This document shows positions 1 to 8,000 of a stretch of DNA of 14,055 bases, in pieces; the first letter of the stretch is position 1, and each line of letters starts with the position of its first letter. The DNA comes from Thermodesulfobacteriota bacterium (lineage in GTDB: Bacteria > Desulfobacterota > DSM-4660 > Desulfatiglandales > Desulfatiglandaceae): positions 1 through 14,055 of the forward strand of contig JANQDY010000061.1 in the NCBI GenBank assembly GCA_028278625.1. Direction: 5' to 3'. Both the position numbers and the translations under genes were made by a program. Below the pieces are notes generated by a model. That model saw only the letters and a program-made list of their open reading frames with translations. It made no database searches and was not told the origin of the DNA.

Positions 1-186
1 ATTGAGATGATCCACTTCCTTTTTGACCATGAAAACATCCGCATTGGCAGCATTAGAGTAGTCCTTGTTGGCGGAAAGAATGTTCCTGATCGACAGGATC
101 GAATTACCGGCCACCACCAGGATGGCCAGAAGCAGAATGACCGTCAGGGCCCACATTTTTCCACTCAGTCTTATGTTTTTAAACAT
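1..186 (-). CDS. Methyl-accepting chemotaxis protein, N-terminus (partial)
   Basis: The reverse complement of 1-186 reads as 62 codons from ATG (184-186) with no stop and continues past the left edge. Residues 1-11 are a short basic start (MFKNIRLSGKM). A single hydrophobic membrane segment follows at about 12-32 (WALTVILLLAILVV). Then comes a polar segment ending VKKEVDHLN, which resembles the start of the CZB-like or helical sensor region seen in many deltaproteobacterial chemoreceptors. The start is supported by a GGAGG ribosome site at 196-200, nine bases upstream. Known for the family: these receptors signal to CheA/CheW through a cytoplasmic methylated coiled coil, which lies outside the window. 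It follows the RsbW-like gene in the same direction after a 68-base gap, so the two may be co-transcribed. The receptor call rests on the N-terminus alone; another single-pass sensor (a histidine kinase, for example) is possible. Confidence 0.7.
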   Translation of the reverse strand, partial: MFKNIRLSGKMWALTVILLLAILVVAGNSILSIRNILSANKDYSNAANADVFMVKKEVDHLN

Positions 187-254
187 GACAGATATCCTCC
201 AAAGAAAGTTCAATGCGCCTCTCGCCTCAAGAGTGACGCACAATAGAGTACTTC

Positions 255-677
255 TCAGATCACAGCCCTAAAGTGCACAATAACCCGATTCCCCCTATCA
301 TTGAATTGGATGCGATCGGATAGCCGCTTAATCAAAAGGTATCCTCTTCCGCATTTTGAAAACATAAAATCCTGATCATCATCCTGCAGGCTCTTGTGGT
401 CGAATCCCTTTCCCTCATCTTCTACAGAAACCCTGAATTGCTTGTCTTCCACCCGATAAATGGCGCATTTCACTAGCAGTTCTTCGTTGAATCTGTTTCC
501 ATGGACAACGGCATTCATCAACAATTCCCTTAACAGCACCTTGATCCCGATCGCTTCAGTTTCGGTGACAAATTCGTTCAGGAATCTTTCCGAATGATCG
601 ATGGCTTCATATACCTTTTCTCGACAGGAGCTGAATTCAAAGGAAATGGAGTTGTTTTCTTTTTCTTCTCGATACAT
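255..677 (-). CDS. RsbW-like anti-sigma factor / HATPase_c_2 serine kinase
   Basis: This 140-residue protein has the GHKL ATPase fold typical of stand-alone RsbW/SpoIIAB-type kinases. The N box is at residues 51-61 (ELLMNAVVHGN, with E51 and N55), the G1 box at 85-93 (VEDEGKGFD) and the G2 glycines at 110-112 (GRG). The length matches the family, whose members bind ATP, phosphorylate an anti-sigma antagonist (STAS) protein and sequester a sigma factor or another partner. No STAS or sigma gene is visible beside it, so the partner is unknown. In deltaproteobacteria such kinases also sit next to PP2C phosphatases or response regulators. The ATG at 677 is the only good start: an in-frame stop lies seven codons upstream (696-698) and the ribosome site is weak. 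A chemoreceptor gene follows in the same direction. Confidence 0.85.
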   Translation of the reverse strand: MYREEKENNSISFEFSSCREKVYEAIDHSERFLNEFVTETEAIGIKVLLRELLMNAVVHGNRFNEELLVKCAIYRVEDKQFRVSVEDEGKGFDHKSLQDDDQDFMFSKCGRGYLLIKRLSDRIQFNDRGNRVIVHFRAVI

Positions 678-1096
678 TTGGCTTTCTGATCTCGCTCAGA
701 GCAAACAATCCGTCACTTTTCATCCAGCCAAATAAGATCATGACAGACACTGAGCTTGGGCGCTTCCCGCAACCGAGAATAGGCTCCTTAATATAATGGA
801 AGGATCGTGCCAAGAATTCCAGGTAAGCGTAGCTCATCATTGACGGCAGAACCAAAACCAGACGCGATCTAATAAATAGTGTTTTGAAAACAATAGGATA
901 GTCCTTCTTCGGATTTTTATGGCAGAAGGAATGTTTTCTGCCCATCTGCTGATCAAGGGAGACAAGCGGTCAAAAAAGGGTGCAACAAATGTTGACAAGG
1001 ACCGGAGGCTTTCTTGATATTGAAATTGTTTTCAGGACGTTAAATGAAGTGTCCGAATCTGGGCAACTGCAAAAGATGTTTCACCCTTTCGGTCGC
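678..1096. other. Gene-free stretch upstream of the RsbW-like gene
   Basis: About 420 bases lie between the RsbW-like gene and the sigma-54 activator remnant. An open frame on the minus strand (637-945, 102 codons) fills much of it and overlaps the RsbW-like gene by about 40 bases. Its product is basic, matches no family I recognise and has no clear ribosome site, so I do not call it a gene. No convincing sigma-70 or sigma-54 promoter was found by eye, although the promoter for the RsbW-like gene should lie here. Confidence 0.4.
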
Positions 1097-1546
1097 TCAG
1101 AACCCTCTCCCAGGTCTTTCTTTCAAACGCCTGTTGAGTGCCTGTGGGCTAATCCCCAGCAACCGCGCCGCAATGGTTTGGCTTTCTTGGGAACGTTTTG
1201 GCGCTTCAGCGATGAGCATCTTTTCGGAATCTTTGAGTGTGGGAATGGGCTCAAAGGGGGAGAACGAAGACGCCCTCCGGGCTCCGACTGCCGTGTGTTG
1301 GCAGCTTTGGATGAACGCCGTTCGTCCGAAATAGAACAGAAATGTTTCCATTGACAGGTTTCTTGACCGGTGTTTGCTAACCGTATCAAAAACCACTGAT
1401 TGCAGTTCCCTGACATTTCCCGGAAAATAGTATGTGGAAAGAAGGGTGTAGGGCTCTTTCGGCTGGGTCGGCATCTGCTTTGCCAGTTTTCGGGAGGCTT
1501 TTCCAAGAAAATGGGGCAAGAGAACCTCTATATGTCTTAAATGCGT
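1097..1546 (-). pseudogene. C-terminal remnant of a sigma-54-dependent (NtrC-type) transcriptional activator
   Basis: Read on the minus strand, this frame encodes only the last part of a sigma-54 enhancer-binding protein. HLRHIEVLLPHFLGKA resembles the segment after the 'R..DI' motif near the end of the AAA+ domain. FPGNVRELQ is the conserved GNVREL motif. QTIAARLLGISPQALNRRLK near the end is the Fis-type DNA-binding helix-turn-helix. The natural C-terminus seems intact (stop at 1097-1099). Everything before it is missing: the GAFTGA loop, the Walker A and B motifs and any receiver domain. No AAA+ sequence is readable in the 200 bases further upstream (1547-1760). Full-length members are about 450-500 residues, so this is less than a third of the gene. 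It could still bind DNA if expressed, but it has no clear start or ribosome site. I call it decayed. Confidence 0.75.
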
Positions 1547-2066
1547 TCCTTCTATAGAGCTTTTGGGACTATGTTGATGCCAGCCCGGACGAACCCTGCG
1601 ACACCCTCATTCGGATGATTGAACGACCGGCCAAAAAACAGGTGGAATTCAAAAAGCAATGACCTGGAAATACTTTTGGTATGTCAGGTGGATACTCAGG
1701 TGTGTTATTAGCCACAAAGAACCACTAACAGATGACGCCTAAATCTTGCCGCACTGGCTTGACGCTGATTTCTTCTAAACGTAAGGCATCTCACAAGGTT
1801 TTGACAGCGCCGGTTTTTGTTGATATTCAACATGTTGGAAACGATGCATTTTCAGCAATTCATTGACTCTCTCATGTGATTTTTGTAGTGTTTAAATGTC
1901 TGTTGCTGAAAATCTTCCGTTTTGAATGAGAAGCTCACCCGAAGAAACGTTTAATGAAATCCATCTGTCCTGCAACGATTCCAGCATGTGAAATAGTCCC
2001 GTCGTTCTTTAGCAACTTGACAGTATTCGCATTTTGTGATCGTTTTACTCGAGCGGGAGGCCTGCC
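1547..2066. other. Intergenic region upstream of the giant exported protein
   Basis: This 520-base stretch holds no gene I can support. On the plus strand, 1558-1650 reads as a short protein tail with coding-like composition (IRMIERPAKKQVEFKKQ, then TGA) but no start, so it may be the 3' end of a lost gene. A perfect 11-bp inverted repeat lies at 1848-1913. TTGACA occurs at 1801-1806 and 2017-2022, but neither has a convincing -10 box at 16-18 bases, so no promoter is called. A strong ribosome site (GGGAGG, 2055-2060) precedes the ATG at 2067. Confidence 0.5.
1848..1913. repeat. Perfect 11-bp inverted repeat, 44-base spacer
   Basis: ATTTTCAGCAA at 1848-1858 is matched exactly by its reverse complement TTGCTGAAAAT at 1903-1913. 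It lies about 150 bases upstream of the giant exported protein. It could form a stem in the leader RNA, flank a small lost element, or bind a regulator. A chance occurrence is possible in a 500-base AT-rich stretch. Confidence 0.45.
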
Positions 2067-5000
2067 ATGAGTTTGCATTTTTCAGCACGACCAATTGTCC
2101 TATCCAGCTTTGTCGTCTTGCTTCTTTTCTCCCTGGGCATTTGTATCGCAAACGCAGATTCAGATACGGCTCAAATGACCCGATTGACAAATGAACTGCT
2201 GGGAAAAGCAACGCCTGACGCATGTTTTTTCGGTATTGGGGACCCTGCCAACGAATATGATCCCGGCTTGGTGCTCCCTTGTCCCGGAACCGGCGAGGCC
2301 AAAGTCAATCAGGCCTATGTGTGGGGCCTGACCAAAGCTGGGGACGATTTGTGGTTTGGTACTGCCGCCAATGTCTTGTGTTTCGTGGAAGGCAGCTATC
2401 TTCAATACACGAACCCTCAAATAAACGACTGTTGGGTCTGTGAATTCGAGGAAAGCCAGTTTTTCAGTCCTGATCCGCCTCCGGACCCTAGAATCGGAGA
2501 CTGGAGGCCGCCGCGCATTTTCGTTTACGAAACCCAAACAAACAGCTTGATTGAGAAAACCAATGATATTCCATACCCCCACAACCTACGCCTCAAAACC
2601 ACCTTAGGCATCCGCTCCGCGGGTTCATCCGGAGATATGGTTTTTCTGGGAGGACCGGGGCTGAGCGGGGGGATCAACATCTTCGCTTTTGACGTGGTGT
2701 CCGGCAGTTTCTTGAATTCAACCAACCTGCCGGAATACAGCAATATTAGGAAGTGGCTGGAAGTAGACGGCTCGCTTTACACGGCTGTGGGAAAAACGGC
2801 GGGCGGTGGTGCCGTCTTGCGCTGGACGGGAAATGAGTTGGACATTTTCAAGTTTGACGTGGTGGGGGAGTTGGACGGCCAAGGTGCCGAACTTGCGTAC
2901 CACGAGGGCAGATTATTTGCTTCCACGTGGCCGGGGATCGGCCGGCGCACCCGCGGTACACCACCTGCGGCCGGCATCTGGATGAGTCCCGAGCTTACAT
3001 CCCAAGGGCTCTCTACCGAAAACAAGCACGATTGGGCCAAGATCTGGAGTGCGTCCGATTATGATCCCGACCTGGTTACGGCTGCCACCTACGGCGGGGG
3101 GTCACTCTCCTCTTTTGACGGTTACCTTTATTGGGGAACCATGCATGTGCCCCTGGTTGCTTACTTAGCCCATAACTATGTTTACGGAGAACCGCCGGAC
3201 ATCCAGACAGCATTAATGACATTCCTGGGGACCCACAGGGCGATCAGCATTTTCAGGGGCAAAAACCTTGCCACCAGTCCCATAGTGGAACTGGTCTATG
3301 GCGATCCATTCCTGCCCAAATACTCACAGCCCCGGGGAAGCACTGAAACCGAATCCGGGTATTGGGAGATGGTTCCCAATAAGATGGGCGCCTATCCCCT
3401 TCATGGTCCTTCCGGTTTCGGGAACTTCTTCAATAATTATACCTGGACCATGGGTGTCTATAAGGACCAATTGTATGTGGGCACCATGGACTGGAGTTAC
3501 ATCCTCAGTACCATGCTGAACCCTCTTCTGGAGCCCTACCTGTCCGTTATTCCAAAGAACCTCCTTCAGATTGCAAACCATTTCTATGGCGCCGATCTAT
3601 TCCGATTCGCCAATGCTGATTCAAGGGCGGTACCGGAGAGTCAGTCCGGTGTCGGGAACTACACCAATTACGGCATTCGAACAATGGTTGCAGACGAAGA
3701 TGCTATCTATCTCGGAACCGCCAATCCCATGAACCTTCTGACGAATACTGGCGATGACAAGCCGGAAGGCGGGTGGGAGTTGCGAAGCCTGACGGGCCTG
3801 CCGGGTCCTGTACCTTCTCCCGCCGCCTCGGAAAGCCACCCGGCCATGGTCTATAATCCTGAAAGGAATCAGTATTTCGTTGTCTACACCAAGCTCGACA
3901 AAACAGGCAAGAAGCTATACGGCCGTTTTGTGGATCCCGACGGAACACCGGCGGGAAACGAATTCCCCATAGATGACAACGGTGCTTACGACGCCTTTCC
4001 GTCGGTTGCCTTCGACAGTGACCGGCATAGATACCTGGTCATATGGACCAGGATCGGTCAGACGGGTGAATCACTGGGGGCCAGTATTTTTGGCAGGCTA
4101 TTTAAGGCTGACGGCCAGCCCTATGCCGCTGCATTTCAGTTATCTACTGAGAGCGCACCCGGCTCCATGGCGGCACGGTTTCTACCAACCACCGCCTACG
4201 GCAAGGTGAACGGTGGACGAAGTGATGCCAATGGGTTTATGGTGGTTTGGACGGATTTCCAAATCCTGGCCCAGGGAGAACTGGCTCCCAATATCTCTCT
4301 GGTTGGACAAAATGTTCTTTGGAACGGGTCACTGGCAGGCGAGAATTTCCCGATCACCAATCTGGATGGTGATGTTCCGGCTGCCACTTTGTTTCCTTCC
4401 ATTGCTTATGACAACAGTCAAAACCGGTACTTTGTTGCCTGGGCGAACATGGGAAGTGATGTGTCAGGCTCTTCCGCACAGATCATGGACCAGTTGCTGA
4501 ACGATCGGGCTGTTTTAAGCCTTTTCGCGTCGGCGAACGGGGATGCGGGAAGTCGTATATTGGGACGCTTCGTGGATCCAAACGGAGAATGCTCCGCTTC
4601 AATTTCGATCTCCTCGCATGATTCCGCTTATGTGGCAAGCTATGATTCTTTTCCGTCTGTGGCCTTTGGAAAGGTAAAAGCGGGTGCCGCTGAAACGGAG
4701 GGCTTTCTAACGGCCTGGTCCAGTATTCGTGCCAAAGATGAGACGACGCCCCTGGATATTGATATTTTTGGCCAGATTCTCAAGAATGACGGAGCCCTCA
4801 TCGGTGGAAACTTCTCCATTTCCCGTGAAGGTCATGCGACTCCGGTCGCCCCGCTGTTCCCAAAACTGGCGGCCGGGTGGACCCCCGCGACAGGAGAAAC
4901 CTTCCTGGCGGTTTGGCCGGATACCTCCGATGCCCTTTCCCGCGAAAGTGAAGACATGGACTTGGTCAATATTTTCGGTCAGTACCTTCAGCCGGACGGG

Positions 5001-8000
5001 TCCTATTCCGGTGAGAATTTTATCATTTCAAGTGCGGCCCTCCTGCAATCTAAACCCGCCTTGGCATATAACGGCGCTGACAACAATTTCCTTGCAGGAT
5101 ACACCAAAAACAACCCGGAAACCTTTACCATTGACGTGACGTTCTCACCTGTAAAATCTCAAAAGGCTTTCTACGTTGATATCCGCAATGGAAATGATGC
5201 CAACGACGGTAGCATTGAAAGACCATGGAAAACCCTGCATCATGCCATCTCCAGGATTAATGCGGGACCGCCCTGTGCTTATACGCTCTATGTGGCCGGC
5301 GGTAGTTACAGCGTTAATAACGGGGAAGCGGATAGTGAACTGATCCTTCTAAAGGACCATGTAACCATTGTGGGTGAAGCCGACAGCCGATCTGTCATCG
5401 AAGGCAAAGGCGCTTTGAACTGGCCTGTGGGAATTAAGGTCTCAGCATCTCACACCTGTCTTATAAACCTTCACATCACCGGTTTTGCCCATGGAGACGG
5501 CATCGGTGTTGACCTGATTGCCGGAACCAACAATACCGTTCAAAACTGCCGGGTGTCCGATAACGATAACGGGATATCCGTCTGGCAGTCCAAGAACTGC
5601 ACCGTAAAGGAATGTAAAATTGACAACAACAACCTGGACGGCATCAGCTTCACTCAAAGTACCGGCGGCCTGATTACCCAAAACACCGTTCATGGCCACT
5701 ATGATATCAAGAACAGCGATGGGATTATCGTACAGGCCTGCAATCCGGAAATCAGCCGAAACACTCTTTACGGCAACCGCTTCAACATATCCCTTCAGGC
5801 AGACAAAGGGGAAACCACCTCACCGACCATCAAGAACAACCTGGTTTATATGGCCACCAGGAGTTCGGGAAAGGTGGAGTACGGCATCCTCATGGGCGGT
5901 AAGGGTACGACGGGCCCCATCATTTATCACAATACCATCGACGGAGGGCTGTACGACGGCATTTACATGGATGGTACCGGAAGCACTCCCCACATCAAAT
6001 ACAATATCATAACCAACTTCGGACAGGTAGGAATCAGAAACCTGAAGGGCTTGGGCAGCCCCACCATCGATTACAATGATATCTGGGGCAACGCATCGGG
6101 ACCCTATGACGGCTGTGGGCCCGGAGACAACGACATTTATAAGGACCCTCAATACGGCAGCCACACCCTCCTGGATTCATCGCCTTGCATCAATGCCATT
6201 TCGCTCGCTTCTGGTGATCCCATTACCATCGACAAAAACGGCGATCCAAGGCCCTACGGTGCCGGCTATGACATGGGCTGCTACGAAAAAACCAACCTGC
6301 CACTCGTATCAACGGACGATGTATCTTCCATCAGCGCCACTTCAGCCACCAGCGGCGGGAACGTCACCTCAGCGGGGGGAGAGACATCCATCAAGATCAA
6401 GGCTAGAGGCGTTTGCTGGAGCACCGGCCCTGATCCCACGATCAACGACAGCCACACCAGCGACGGCACCGGCCTCGGGTCTTTTATCAGCAACATCACG
6501 GGCCTTTCCCCCGACACTACCTATCACGTGAGGGCATACGCCACCAACAGCAATAACCTGACCGGGTACGGCAGCGATCTTACCTTCACAACAACGGTTG
6601 CCCCGCCCACCGTCACCTCCTTTAATCCCACGTCCGGGGTTCCCGACACCTCTGTTACCATCAAAGGCACAGGCTTTATCAACACTTCAAAAGTGAAATT
6701 CGGCGGTACGCCCGCCAAAAGCTTCCTGGTGGACTCGGCAACACAAATCACCGCGGTTGTGGGAGATGGCGCGACCGGCAAGGTAAGCGTTACAACGCCG
6801 GGAGGGACGGCCGAAAGCCATCAGAAATTCACCTTTCACACTGTCACTGCCGGAGCCTACCACGTCAACGTCTCTACGGGAGATGACTTAAACGACGGCA
6901 GCGCTGCCCGGCCATGGAAGACCCTGCACCACGCCATTTCTCAAATAAATGGGGGTGAAACTGGCAATTATGCCCTGATTGTGGGACCGGGCACATATGG
7001 GGTATCGAGCAAAGGTAACCGTGCCAAGGGCGAAGCCGATGATCAACTGATTCTCTCACAAAGCAATGTGACCATCATCGGGGATAGCGACAATCCTCCC
7101 CTTGTCGATGGCAACAATGCTACAAACTGGCCAAAAGGCGTTGAAGTTACCGGCTCAAACGATGTCATTGAAAACCTTTGGTTCACCGGATTTTCAGACA
7201 CCAAGGAAGAAGGGGTTCGCATAACCATGGGAAACGGGAACCAAATCCTTCAATGCCGGGTCTATGGAAACAATTCCGGCATCAGGGTGATGGAGGCCAC
7301 TGAGACGACCATTCGGAATTGTGAGGTATTTGTGAACACCACAAACGGCATCGATCTCATAAAAAGCCCGGAAACGGATGTGGTTGACAACAAGATCTAC
7401 GATAATACCGAGTCCGGCATTCGCGCCGAAGGAAGTACCGAAATCAGCCGAAACAGCATTTTCGACAACGATTTCGGCATATTGGTGGAAGCTTTAACTG
7501 GCAACTCGGCATCCCCCGTTATAATGAACAACGTGATCTACCGAACAGAGACGGGAACCATGAGATACGGCATTTACACCCGGGCGGAAAATGGCAGTCA
7601 ATCAAATGCCGAAATCTATCACAATACCGTGGACGGAGGCACCAAAGATGGCATTACAACGGAAAAGGACGGCAGCAGCTCCTCCAAGCCCCTGGTCAAG
7701 TACAACATCATCACCAACTTCGGCCAGTACGGCATTCAGAATGTCGGCGCGAATCCTGCCATTGACTACAACGATGTCTGGAACAATAGCGCAGGCAATT
7801 ACAGGGGATGTCAGAAAGGGACCCACGACATCAACAAGGATCCCAAGTTCGCCAGCTACTCCCTCTGGAAATACTCTCCTTGTATCAACATTATTCCAAC
7901 CACTTCAGGGGATCCGGTTACCGTCGATTATCTCGGATTTGCCAGGCCCCGTCCGGATCAGGCCCCCAAGGATATGGGGGCCTATGAATATGTGGGAAGC

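Noticed and set aside
637..945. Minus-strand 102-codon ORF upstream of the RsbW-like gene
   Set aside because: It overlaps the RsbW-like gene, has basic and irregular composition, no ribosome site and no family resemblance; no STAS-like sequence was found in any minus frame here.
980..1354. Plus-strand ORF opposite the sigma-54 activator remnant
   Set aside because: It is a shadow of the minus-strand remnant, whose FPGNVREL and Fis-type helix-turn-helix motifs show which strand is coding.
2017..2045. TTGACA shortly before the giant gene as its promoter
   Set aside because: No acceptable -10 box lies 16-18 bases downstream (TCGTTT), so it was not called.
1951..2223. Minus-strand ORF with a cysteine-rich end (KCEYCQVAKERRDYFTCWNRC)
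   Set aside because: It looked like a zinc ribbon, but more than half of it lies antisense to the signal-peptide region of the giant gene, and I recognise no matching family. The cysteines are probably chance.
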